Source: Anticarsia gemmatalis
Lineage: Eukaryota; Arthropoda; Insecta; Lepidoptera; Erebidae
Direction of reading: 5' to 3'
DNA length: 64,000 bases
NCBI RefSeq assembly: GCF_050436995.1
Contig: NC_134749.1
Coordinates: forward strand, 13,720,001-13,784,000
Positions 47,725 to 58,620 of this stretch are shown in pieces. Every line of letters begins with the position of its first letter. The first letter of the stretch is position 1. Under the pieces are notes generated by a model. It did no database searches and was not told the origin of the DNA. It saw only the letters and a list, made by a program, of their open reading frames with translations. The translations under genes and the position numbers were made by a program.

Positions 47725-47900
47725 TCTACTTTATTTGTTTATTTAAATTAATAAAAATATAATAATTTTGTTCTCTGTGCTCGCTAGTCACTACTGTCGG
47801 CCGTCGCGTTGACTCTGGTGATCGCTGAAAATCAGCGCCGTAAAGCGCTTGCAGCAATGCAAGTGCCACAGCATTATGCTGAGTGATCACCATTGTTTTT
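47725..47900 (-). mobile_element. Probable retroelement 3' end with a cloverleaf-like fold
   Basis: On the minus strand a GC-richer structured segment is followed by AGTGACTAGCGAGCACAGAG and then AT-rich DNA containing AAATAAAC. This order suggests a transcript 3' end with a polyadenylation signal. The class is unknown and no coding domain was seen; the 67-codon frame on the minus strand overlaps the fold and is unlikely to be translated. Confidence 0.35.
47817..47891. other. 75-nt cloverleaf-like secondary structure
   Basis: A perfect 7-bp closing stem (GGTGATC 47817-47823 with GATCACC 47885-47891) encloses three stem-loops: GCTGA/TCAGC (47824-47836, loop AAA), GCGCTTGCA/TGCAAGTGC (47845-47866, loop GCAA, one G-T pair) and CAGCA/TGCTG (47869-47881, loop TTA). 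Size and layout recall a tRNA, but there is no A or B box and no tRNA-like loop sequence, so it is not a tRNA gene. Confidence 0.6.
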
Positions 47901-48707
47901 GTGCAGCTGCGAAGTGCACACACACACACTAAGACTTCTTTTTACCCAATTATATTCTTTTTTTTTCTGTAGTTGCATAAGCATAGTGTGCAACAATATA
48001 TATTTTTGTCTTTCTTTTCTTTCGATTACGAGCCCCGTTCGCGACACCTCTTTGTCCCGCTGCGCTTTTCACTCACCCACCCAGCATGCACTTGGTTCCT
48101 CTCAATCACAAACTATACATTTTTCTGGCCGGTAACGCAAACACTGAAGATGAATGACAGTCAGTTTTGCATTACCCACTTTGTATTATAATATTTTATA
48201 TATAATGTATTTTTTAGAATTAACATACATAGTTATTCATCTTTCCCAACTGACATGATGAGAAGAATAAAACATAGAACTACATGAACCATAAATAACA
48301 TCAGTGAGTTTTTGTAAACGACTGTATTAAAAAAACAAGTATAATCTTTCTAGAAACCCTCGTCTCATTTTGACCCTTGTCCACTAAAAGCTTATGGACA
48401 AGATAATGTAAAAATAACAAACCTTACACAATCTTTTTATAAACTAAACACATTTCCATATTATTATGTAATGTAAGTAACTCTTTATTTTTATGCTGTA
48501 GTGGCGAAATTGCGTAACTGTTTTATATGGTCGGCTGAAGGATTGTATTCTGAAATATACAAGCAAATTTAAACTTTGATAATGATAATGACATAGTTTT
48601 GACTAAAATTATAAAAGGGCCTGTTCATAATTATTGTTTTAAATCACTAAGTGTAACATAGACATAAAAAAAAAAAACATACATAATAATATTGATCTGT
48701 GCAACTG

Positions 48708-49022
48708 TACCTCGATTCTCGCGATAGCTATCGAAATTTTGACATTTAGAGTGTACTGCCAAAAAAGTTTCTACGACGCCCGGTAGAGGCGCTGATCAGA
48801 TTTTCATACAAAATTTCTCGATGACAGGTCGGTTCGATAGTAATAGAGAATTGAGCTTCTGTTCCCTCCCATTAAAGACTATCGACAACCGGCCGGTCGA
48901 GAAATTGTGTATAAAAATCTGATTAGCATTCCAGCGGACATCGTAGGAACAATTTTGGGTGTACATTTTAAATGTCAAACTCTCGATACCAGACAGTACC
49001 GACTGTAGAGAATTGCGCAACT
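48708..49022. mobile_element. Tail-to-tail pair of MITE family M
   Basis: 48708-48860 is a + copy (TACCTCGATTCTCGCGATAG, CCCGGTAGAGGCGCTGATCA). 48868-49022 is an inverted copy ending TGTAGAGAATTGCGCAACTG. The two are separated by only a few bases, so together they form a 315-base imperfect palindrome. Confidence 0.68.
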
Positions 49023-49327
49023 GAATAACAGACTTAAAATAATTGACTGTCTAGAAATAGAATATAGGGTTATTTTTCAATGAACGGAACACACGTACCA
49101 ACAATATTAGCCTATTAAATACTGTAGAAGGTCTTGTATTCACGATTAGTTTCAGTTTGTTTTGTGAGTAATAACATTGTTTAATTAAATTTTAACACAC
49201 GTCACTAACAAGCACCGTTGAGGCTAATGTGCGAACAATTTTGTTTAGCTTTCAGAGATTTAATATAATATTCTAAACAAGAGACGCTAAATGAACTAGT
49301 TTCTACTGTTATTAGTACGCATATTAT

Positions 49328-49400
49328 GTATCGAGAAATTTGTGTGATCAAAACTGATCAGCGCCCCTAGCGTGTTCCACAAGAACTATATTTTTCAAAA
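49328..49400 (-). repeat. MITE family M core fragment
   Basis: TATCGAGAAATTTGTGTG and TGATCAGCGCCCCTAGCG match the family core in reverse. The ends are missing. Confidence 0.45.
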
Positions 49401-49534
49401 TATTCTTATACAATTATTTACTACTACCTACCTACGGTACTTTGTCTATAGCTACCGATTTATAAGATGATTTGAGTTTGATTACAATTTTCTTGAGTAT
49501 CATCTTTACCAACTAGGCTTTCCAAACTTACAAA

Positions 49535-49660
49535 AATAGATAATATCACGCCTTTTTTCCATAGGGGTTGGCAGAGACCAAAGAACGCCATTTTCATTGT
49601 ACCTATGTTGTTTTTGTTCCAAATAAAGATTTTTTAATTTATTTTTCTTTTTTTACTCCT
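49535..49660 (+). repeat. Dispersed repeat fragment with LINE-like tail
   Basis: ATCACGCCTTTTTTCCATAGG and GGTTGGCAGAGACCAAAG are a common lepidopteran repeat. GTTCCAAATAAAGATTTTTT follows and looks like a retroelement tail. Confidence 0.42.
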
Positions 49661-50631
49661 CATCGCTAGTCAAATTACAAATGACAAATATTTTCTCTCA
49701 GAACGCGCCATTATGCGTGGAAAATTCCGTCACGTCGAATAAAATATTATCAGAACATTGAACGAACCAACAAGAGATAGGAATAATCTTAAGAATCAAA
49801 TTATTTTTTGTCACTTATTATAATCTCCTGAATAGGAGTGCGAAATTAATTTGTTTGTTGATGAAAAGACGAATTACAATTTATAAATTATATTGGCCCT
49901 AAGGTCTCTCGCGGTATCTAAGAAAAATTAAAACTGGTCAAGCGCGAGTTGGACAAACACCTTAATGATTAGTTTATTGTATAAGAGTCTCAAAGTTTCT
50001 TTTTATCTTAGCATAACCTGTTACAGCGGCAACAGAAAAACATCGTCATGGAAAATTTATTAGCTATGTCAGACAGACGGACAGCAAAGTCTTTATAAGA
50101 CTCGTTTTTACCCTTGGGTATGTACCGCTAAAAACGAATATTTAGTGAAATAGCATTTACTTTTTCTTCCAATTTCTTTAGGTCTGAAATTTCGTTTGCA
50201 CATAAGAGTATAAAATGTGCTCATTTGATAAGGCTTGCCACATGTGTACGAAAACAAAAAGTGTTATGCCTTAAACGAACGTCTCCGTTAGCTAAATTTC
50301 ATTTCGAATAACGAGAGTAGGCATACTTTAATATGCTAAAACAATTCAAGTTTGAAAGAAATAGAGCTATATTAGCAGTATAGCGGCATTTCTTTCCCAC
50401 GAAAGACGTACATGAATAAATATGTACGAAACGTAATAATACTAATACGTCGTTTAATAATACGTCTTTTGACGATTTTAAACTCTCGCGACTTGTACGT
50501 GCATACTATTATAGTGTAACGGGTCTTAAACGCCTTTGATACCTTAATTGTTGATGCAATTCGATCGAAACGTTGGGTTAAAAAATAAGGTATCCTATCA
50601 TTTAAATTTCAATTTTTAGTCCGATTCTGTG

Positions 50632-50712
50632 GGACTGCAGGGCCAGGGTCTCTCCCCAAACGAGAGAGGGGTTAGGCCTTGAGTCCACCACTCTGGCCTA
50701 TTGCGGGTTCTC
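50632..50712 (-). repeat. Fragment of SINE family S
   Basis: AGGGTCTCTCCCCAAACGAG, GGGTTAGGCCTTGAGTCCAC and GGCCTATTGCGGGTTC match the inverted 3' part of the SINE. Confidence 0.6.
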
Positions 50713-51510
50713 TTTAAGGCGCGGGATTTTAAGACTCGTTACAGTATAAAATTACGATAGTCTTTTGTTAGAAGTTATTTCATTCAATTATAGTAATTAA
50801 AAGTTAGATGAATTCTTAGTATCAGTGTTCGAAGCATCAATACTCACTTGATGAAGAAATTTATCTCTGCAATTAGAGTAGTATTCGATGTCATTCAGTC
50901 AATATTCTCGGAAAATGTAGGGATTCGTTTCGAAGTAATTGATTGAAAATAACTTTTAAATCCAGTCCAGAAACTTATTGAAATAGGACTGGACAAGAAA
51001 ATATAATGTACACAAAAGAACAATTTAAATAGTCATAAACATAGTCACAATTTTAAATTAGTTTTTTAAGATAACTTTCTAAGAAATCCGCATTAGAGGC
51101 AAATAAACTATAAATAAGCTTTCATTGTGGATTCGTACAAAGTAAGTGACAAAAAACGTTTTTTTTATTTTATTTTACCATGTACCTATCAACTTCTGAA
51201 TACAATTGGTCTTCAAGGAAACGTAATTATATCACGTGCTTGAAATCGTTACAAAGATATTTTGAATGTTTATTGTTAACGGTAACAACACTGTTATATA
51301 GACGTCTGAAGGAAAAAAACTAGAGCACGCACACATTTATTTTGATTATTCATTTCACAATAGTAGATCAAAGTAGTTAGTTCTAACAAACGAAATCGTT
51401 GCTTTCTTCTCAATTATTCCTACATAATATGTAGTTTGCAAAATTTTCCGTTGTTATATTATAATAATGATCTTTATGTGAAGGTTTTATAATTCGGCTT
51501 CATTAGTAGC

Positions 51511-51616
51511 ACAAATTTCTGCATTCAATACTAATGACTAGACAAGTCATTAGTATCGAATGCAGAAATTTGTTATTACTAATTACTACTAATGACTTAT
51601 CTAGTCATTAGTAGTA
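51511..51616. repeat. Two adjacent hairpins sharing one motif
   Basis: Hairpin 1 pairs 51511-51538 with 51546-51573 (28-base arms, one mismatch). Hairpin 2 pairs TACTACTAATGACT (51584-51597) with AGTCATTAGTAGTA (51603-51616) exactly across five bases. ACTAATGAC or its complement occurs in all four arms. Confidence 0.75.
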
Positions 51617-51689
51617 GTAGTACTGGGTTTTTGCAAAATAGGTCATTAGTTAATAGTTAAAATTATAGATAGATAGGGAATTGCTCTTT

Positions 51690-51785
51690 CCGAATCTTCT
51701 TTTTCTTGTCCTTATCCCAACGTTACGTGGGGTTGACTCAATTTCTTTTCTTTTAAAAACCTGCTGTTAAAAGGGTTAGGCTGAT
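51690..51785 (+). repeat. Dispersed lepidopteran repeat fragment
   Basis: TCTTTTTCTTGTCCTTATCCC followed by GTTACGTGGGGTTG is a widespread motif of lepidopteran interspersed repeats. The class is not known to me. It overlaps the start of an uninformative open frame. Confidence 0.4.
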
Positions 51786-52677
51786 GATATCAAGACTGCT
51801 TGCCTGACGTCAACTTTCTTTTCAGCTATTTTTGAACAAAGAACAAAAAAGAACAAAAAAGCCTTATAACTTGTAACAAAAATAATTTTGAAAGTGAGGA
51901 CCTTTCCACAAGGATAAAGTAGTGAGAAAAATAGGACCACATTGAATCTCAATAAATCATGTTTCGATGGAATTTGAAACAAATTTTAATACAACGAAAA
52001 TCTAAGCTTCCAAAACTTAAAGATATGTTAATGCATAGTTTCATTTCGTGTTCCATATAACACAACAACTTATGCAAGAGAACTGGAGCAGCAATGTATT
52101 TCTTATTAAATGCTTAGCGGCGATTTATTTCGAATGAATGTGTACAATCCTTATGTAATCTTGTTTAGTCTACAGTGTTTGAGCAAATTTATTGCTAAGC
52201 TATTACAGATATTTGATAGCTTAATGTAGGAATACTTTTGTTTCTAGTTTTAAAATGTCTTGTGTTATAATAACTAATTGCTACTTAATATTTCTCACGT
52301 TCGTTCCATTAATTGTAATTTATTATGTTCTTATATTTGGCTGCTGTTATTACTGTTCGTTTTTGGACATGGTAGTTCAAATCAATGGTTAACACTGCTA
52401 TGTCTGTGATACATAGTATTCATTAACACACGCGGCTGTGTGTTGGCCAATAAAGGCCAAAAAAAATCCACTCAGAAAAAAATACAGTTATGTATCTAAT
52501 TTGTCTTTTTAATTGAAACATACCATCCTACAATAGATTCAATAATTGGATTCTGAATTCTCACAGCTTCGACGATTCTAAACTTTAGATCCAGATAGTT
52601 TATAAAGTCATTAGCACAAACTTATCACAGGAAATTGATCTGGAGCGTAGTTGCCTGCAAAGTGCAGCGTGTTAAAT

Positions 52678-53075
52678 TCATACTATAAATGGGAAAGTTT
52701 CTACGACTTGATTAGTGAACGGTTTATAGTCTCCGGTCATGGGCCGACGGCCACAAACCGCTAAGGATATATATCTTGTAGTATTCATACATTTTATAAT
52801 AGACTTGCCACACACGATTAATGCCGGTAGCCGCCCTAGACCGTGTCCAGAAGAAGCAAATTCGCCGCGACACTTTTGCGCAAACGTTCTGTCTACAGGA
52901 AGCATGAGCTTCGCGCGCACTTTAAACGAAACTCGATACTTGTGGACTCGTACCCCGTAACGCGATAACAAAATCGTACGAATCGCTTCCCAGCGAATTC
53001 GCCCCTTGTGGAAAAGGTTTTTCGCTACAAATAGTCGCAAAGAAAATATACTGATGATAGCGTTTTGTCCTTGTG
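52678..53075 (-). other. GC-richer island with a 120-codon open frame
   Basis: Composition rises abruptly between AT-rich flanks. The minus-strand frame (53040-52678) is Arg/Lys-rich, has a few hydrophobic stretches and matches no family I recognise. A frame on the + strand (52739-52960) overlaps it. CATGGGCCGACGGCCACAAA suggests a short GGCCGACGGCC palindrome. It could be an unrecognised transposon piece or a small unknown exon. Confidence 0.3.
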
Positions 53076-53472
53076 GCTAGAGCACTGTGCGCGGAAATCC
53101 TTGCATTTAATTTAGTAAACAATAATAGGCAATTTTTTTCTTCCTTCTAAAGCCTTGAAAGTGCTGAAAAGTGGATGAAGGTTTGTACGCCAGATGAAAA
53201 TTTGTGCCTAAGATGAAAGTTTGTACTCGAGTCAAAATGCATGATATAATTTAGAACCTAATTAATAGGCGAAGTAAAGCTAATATCACGGTTTATTGTT
53301 CGGTTAACCCCAAATTGAAAACTGTTTGGGGTAAACATGTAGGCATTGATTACCTTGTAATAAAATAAACAGAGTTTATTAGAAACACGGTGAATTAGGT
53401 TTCATTTTGTTCAGTAGGAAATTGGTTGTTAATAGCGTTTACTCTTTTATACGTTAACATTTTCATTAATAA

Positions 53473-53763
53473 CTAGCTGACCCGCGCAACTTCGCTTGCG
53501 TCACATAAGAGAGAATGGGTCAAAATTTTCCCCGTTTTTGTAACATTTTTTATTTCTACTCTGCTCCTATTGGTCGTAGCGTAATGATATATAGCCTATA
53601 GCCTTCCTCGATAAATGGACTATCTAACAATGAAAGAATTTTTCAAATCGGAACAGTAGTTCCTGAGATTAGCTCGTTCAAACAAACAAACAAACAAACA
53701 ATCAAACAAACAAACTCTTCAGCTTTATAATATCACATATTAGTATTAGTATATTAGTATTGA
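53473..53763 (-). mobile_element. Non-autonomous Helitron, family A
   Basis: CTAGCTGACCCGCGCAACTT is the inverted 3' end. The 5' side has an expanded CAAA run (six or more units with one interruption) and a small expansion of ATATTAGTATTAGT, so the exact TC end is uncertain. Confidence 0.75.
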
Positions 53764-54528
53764 TAATTTTTTTCTAAAAATGAATGTCTTACAAAAGTGT
53801 CAGGTGTACTCCTCCTATAGTACTTGTTATCGGTGGTCCTGTAAGCCAAGATGTACAGATGTGATTGGAGCTAGGGAAGTTTGTAGGGATCGAGGGTTTG
53901 TTTGATCTCTGCTAAAAAGTCCTACTGGTAAAAAGGGTGATTTTATCTACGTATGTAAATATTTCCAAAAGTTATAAAGTTTTTAGTACGATTTCGGTTT
54001 TTATAGTATTTTTTGTTTATGTGAAAAATGGTACTTTATTTAAACATGACAAAATATTTTTCATTATGTAACAGAATGTTTTGAATTGAATAGGACAAAT
54101 ATTTCCATTATTTAGATATTTGGAAACCTCAACTTATTCAAAGAGACCCTTAAAACCCTTTTTAATTTCAATTAAATCCATTTAAAGCTGTATACTTACC
54201 TCTCAATTACCACCAAAAATTATTATAACAGAAGCAAACAATTTTACAAACAGGATTACAAAATCCGCTCCACAATTCTCTTGAACAACATTGTTCGTAT
54301 CCACAATTACTCAAATTCAAAGCACCATTCATACAACACACAATGAGAACGCAATGTATTGTGTATAATTATTACTACTGATTAATTAAAGCGCCGGACA
54401 GTTATGAATTAATATTATAATAGATAAATTCCACGAAAGATTAGGTAGGCGTAACCGTTGGTGTTCATACATTTGTAGTTCAAAGAATTTGTTGGAAAAT
54501 GAACATGTGAAAATGTTGAACTGCACGT

Positions 54529-54780
54529 TTGGCGCAGTGGTTAATGTGGTCACCTCGCCGCTATAACCGTAGCGCCGCGAGTGGTGAGTTCGAATCCCAC
54601 CCGGGACAAATCTTTGTGTGATGAGCATGAGTATTTGTTCTGAGCCTGGATGTTAATGTATCTATATAAGTATGTTTATCAGTTATTTGGTTACCATAGT
54701 ACAAGCTCTGCTTAGTTTGGAATCAAATGACCGTGTGTGAGTTGTCCAATGATATTAATTTTTTTATTATTATTAAATGT
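54529..54780 (+). mobile_element. tRNA-headed SINE (family T2), best copy
   Basis: AACTGCACGTTTGGCGCAGT and the B box AGTTCGAATCC (54587-54597) give a clear tRNA-derived head. The body includes TACAAGCTCTGCTTAGTTTG and the tail is (ATT)n. The minus-strand frame over it is an artefact. Confidence 0.78.
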
Positions 54781-54811
54781 TATTCTAAATTAGTAACTCC
54801 CTGTTTCTGGT

Positions 54812-54955
54812 ACACACGATTCTGTACTTTCGAGTACCGAGAGTGACATTTAAATCTGCTGCAAATTTAATTCCTCCAACGCCCGCTAGAGGCGCTGAAC
54901 CGATTCTCATACAACATTTTTCGACAGCTGGCCCTTTGGCGGTACATACGCTTAT
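54812..54955 (+). mobile_element. MITE family M fragment
   Basis: CGAGTACCGAGAGTGACATT, AACGCCCGCTAGAGGCGCTG and TTTTTCGACAGCTGGCC match the family. The right terminus is lost. Confidence 0.58.
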
Positions 54956-55174
54956 GGTGTTTTGTCGCTTCTGGATAATAATTAGCGTGATATTGAACAC
55001 CTATTATTTTATCTCACGCACTAAGATGCGGATATCAGATACAATATTTTTTTTTATTTAAATGGCAGTTTCAGGGATGAAGGCGTTTTTCAGCTTGAAA
55101 TATATTATTGTGGAATCCATAATGTATATGAAAATGTGCGCTTATTTTTAATCGTTCTCGTAGTTATTTAATAT

Positions 55175-55340
55175 GAAGCGCGATTCTCAACATTTGGTTT
55201 TATCAAGTATCGAGAATTTGACAATTAAAATGTAATACAAAAATAGCGCCCGATAGGGGCGTAATCAGATTTTTATTCAAAATTAGTCAACTATTACGGT
55301 ACGGTTGTCGGCAGTCGATAGTAATAGGAAATCGCTGCAC
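55175..55340 (+). mobile_element. MITE family M
   Basis: GAAGCGCGATTCTCAACATT at the left and TAATAGGAAATCGCTGCACT at the right are decayed inverted ends. AGCGCCCGATAGGGGCGTAA is the core. It lies 220 bases from the previous copy in the same orientation. Confidence 0.6.
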
Positions 55341-56114
55341 TCTTCCTTCGGGCAATCAACTTGTATTACAACTACTTTGTACAAATGAGTAATTAGATCT
55401 GCAACAGTTTACTGAACTACGAAAGTCTAATTCATTAAGCTAAAGATTGTTTATTTGATGTACACGTGTAATTACACGTGTTGAGTTTATCTGCGAGGTT
55501 TAGTATTAACTTACAAACTAATTATTTGTAAGAAAGGATTAATCCACTATCAAAGTGTAACTTACATTACTAATAATTCTCTACTGTCCTACTGCTGGGT
55601 AAGGGTAATTTAATAAGTTAAAGTATAATATTTCTAGTATAGACATTAATATAAAAATCTTAAATCACATGAGCAGGAAAATAAAATACACTGAAAATCC
55701 TATATAACTCAATCAACTACAGGAATCCAAGATAGATCACTGGTATTTTATTCTTAAAAACGTTTAAAAACATTCTGTCATACAAAATTTGTCAACATTT
55801 ACATCTCACTATCAAATAACAAGGGGAATCCCACCTAGCAACTAAAACCAATATCCAAATCCTAAAAGATCTATAACGTTATCAGCTTTCCGTCCCATAT
55901 ATCTTTCCTTTCTCATCACCACCGTCCAATCCTATCTACAAATCACCCGTTATCTCACAACGACATCTAACAAAGGCATCTCGTTTACATTGTGAATCCG
56001 AACTTCCATACTATGTAATGTTATAAAAGCGAATGTCTATGTGTGTTAAGATTTTTGAATTAAAACACTAAGCCTGCTGAATTAAATTTACTATCATTGA
56101 CAGATCTGATCGAT

Positions 56115-56230
56115 TCAATGACGGCCTGAGATCAATGAAGCCAGGTGCATATGGGGAGCACTGAAAAGATTTCTTAGGTCCTCCATCCAGGCACTAGAAG
56201 ATCAACTACCGAGGTGGTTTTCTAGTGGTT
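56115..56230 (+). mobile_element. Truncated non-LTR 3' region
   Basis: CGGCCTGAGATCAATGAAGC, GGGGAGCACTGAAAAG and TTCTTAGGTCCTCCATCCAG match the island at 6205 in order and spacing. No coding part survives. Confidence 0.45.
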
Positions 56231-56234
56231 ACAG

Positions 56235-58045
56235 CACATAGCCCAATATTTTCCTTCTAAGAAAACGAAGTATCTGTAGGGATTTTTACCGCGCAACAAA
56301 AAGGGGGTCAATTAGAATGTCTTTTCTACTATGTTATTTTTTGTCTTGAAAATCGCACTCTAATAGAGCTTCAATTGGTACGAACTATTCTAATAACTAC
56401 TAAATGGTGGAAAAAGAGGAAAAATTAAACAGTAGCATCTGTAATAATTCCTAGAGATTTTTTATCTTGTTCTGTTTAGTAATGCCAGTATTATATGTAT
56501 TAAAACATAAATAAATAGGTACTTAATATTTTACCTGCGACATGAAAATATTAATGACTGCGTAATAGAATTTCTTATTTGATTTTCCGTTTGCAGCAGG
56601 TAAACAGTCCATACAGACTAATTCAAAATGAAATAAAAATAAAAAGTGAGAGCATTGGCAATCGTTTGATTAAGTTAAACTGAAAAATAAATACTGAGAA
56701 ACTAAAAGTAAAGCTCTGTGAGATATTTTACTGTAGCAACCTGTAACATTTTTCTTTACTTTAAACCTTATTTTAGTATTAACTGTTAGTCCTTTTGAAT
56801 TTTTTTTAACTGCATACAGTAAATTATGTAAATGTATTGGCAATAAAAAAGAGCAAGCTGTGAGTATATTGCCATTTCTTCTCACGAGCAACAAGCTTCT
56901 CTGAAACGGTAAAAAATATATGACTATTTCAAACGTTTTATACAAAGTTAACGAAATATAGGATATTTTGAATTTCAACGTCTTCTGTGCAACGGTTTAT
57001 TTTCTTTAAACGCAAAAAACTAACTACAGTTTCGTATAATAATTTTCACTATGTGTTCTTTATAAAAATAAAACAATTTATAACATTATTTTCTTCTTCA
57101 ATTGCGTAGCTAGCGATTCCATTTAAATGCACAATTATTAATTTTAAAAATATTATTTTCAATACAATACTTATACAATTGCTTGGATAAGTTTTCTTAG
57201 AATACGATACAACCACCCTTTGAATAAAGAGCTTGAACTCAAATGTTTTAAGACTAGTCTAGACTATTGTGAAGACAATGTTAGTGATATATCAAAGGTA
57301 TGTGAGATTTGAGTTAACGATGTGATGGATGAGTGCTTCAGTTGTTTATTGTTTGTAAATGTTATAAGATGTTTCTCCTTAGTGATTATGTTAGAAACGT
57401 TGAATTATGAAAGGTGCATTTGAAAGTAGTTTGGGTTAAATATGTTTAATCTTGTGTTATGTAAGTTAAGAAGACCTTTGCCCAACAGTTTGATAATAAT
57501 AGGTTAAAACAAAAGTTTCGATTTATAGAATAAACTTAAGCATTGAAGATCTTAATTTGCTGAAAATACATTATTTGTAGGCATCATACGTGCAGTTTCA
57601 AAAATTTTACAACAAAAATGGACACAGTAATGCTCTACTCCATAAATCCAAGGATTGTTATAAAACTACGGACTTTCGTACAATTGAAGAATAAACAAAA
57701 CACTTCGCTAAACGGAATATAAACTCAATAACTTTTCTCGATGCTAGTAAATAAAATACGAAGTCAAACAGTTCTGGCGTCGAGGGATTTGCCAAGTATT
57801 CTGCATTTCACAACAGAATTCAAACTAAATTTCACGTCTTCACCTGAGAGCAAATCTTTGTTCTGTTTTGTAAAACTTTTGCCTTCTTTAGAAAATAAAG
57901 TCTGCATTCTCGTAGTCTTGTACTAGCGAATATTTTTGGAGCATTTTATTTTCTGGTATTTGTTTATTAGACACATTTATACTATTTTACGGTTTAGTTT
58001 ATTGTGATTTGTATAAATAAAATATGGACGACTAATTTGCGTAAC
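56235..58045. other. No supported gene
   Basis: AT-rich DNA with short frames on both strands (56670-56978 minus, 57741-57926 plus). Neither is flanked by convincing splice sites nor carries a domain. A degraded SINE S end (CCCAACAGTTTGATAATAAT) lies near 57480. Confidence 0.4.
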
Positions 58046-58048
58046 CTA

Positions 58049-58620
58049 GTTTATTTTGTTCTTTATACAAAATAGCAGCCCGCCCCGGCTTTGTACGTTT
58101 TTTGGTTGCTTTAACAAGTTAAACAAAGCCTTCCTGTAACCGTCCCACTGCTGGGCAAAGACCTCGCTTTCCCATTCAAATCCCTTTATCGGCGGCAAGA
58201 TCCGATCAGTCCTTCTCAAATGCGTCCAGGTCATCCCACGATGGGCGGGTGGTGTCACGTCCATCGTCTATGGTGTTTGATGCCGTCACTATCCACCCAG
58301 GCGGCATCACCCAAGGTAGGGCCCCCCCTACAGGGGGCGAGCCGCGCATGGCGTGCGTCTTGCGGTACTAGCTTATTGCGGTTATCCCGGCGCACGTCCT
58401 TGCGGAAGCGGTTGGACACTCGTCAGGTTTTTAGTGGGCTCTACGGCGGACCACATACCCCGTTTGCGCAGTCCCAGTGCGGCGGGGACCTAGCCGGTGG
58501 GTCGACCTTTACAGCGACCCCGATTGGTTTCCCTGACGAAAAAAAAAAAAAAAAAATGTCATCCCACGATCTTCGTTTAGGCCTCCGGCGATGACTGCGA
58601 TGATCTGCGATGTGCATGTC
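58049..58620 (-). mobile_element. Lepidopteran dispersed repeat split by a nested LINE
   Basis: CGTCCCACTGCTGGGCAAAG, CAAATGCGTCCAGGTCATCC and, after the nested insertion, CATCCCACGATCTTCGTTTA and GGCCTCCGGCGATGA belong to one common repeat. Joining across the insertion restores its known continuity. Confidence 0.55.
58243..58557 (+). mobile_element. 5'-truncated non-LTR retrotransposon with poly(A) and target duplication
   Basis: GTCATCCCACGAT occurs at 58230-58242 and again at 58558-58570, flanking a GC-rich insert that ends in 18 A residues (58539-58556). This is the hallmark of target-primed reverse transcription. The insert holds TTTTTAGTGGGCTCTACGGC, like R1-type LINE 3' regions. No reverse transcriptase part remains. 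The 124-codon frame over it reads through both elements and is not a gene. Confidence 0.75.

Noticed and set aside
47817..47891. Cloverleaf interpreted as a tRNA gene
   Set aside because: No A box, no GGTTCGA B box, and loops of three or four bases in all arms; kept only as a structure.
58220..58594. 124-codon + strand frame rich in Gly, Arg and Ser
   Set aside because: It reads across a target duplication, a truncated LINE, its poly(A) (giving a Lys run) and the outer repeat, so it cannot be one coding unit.
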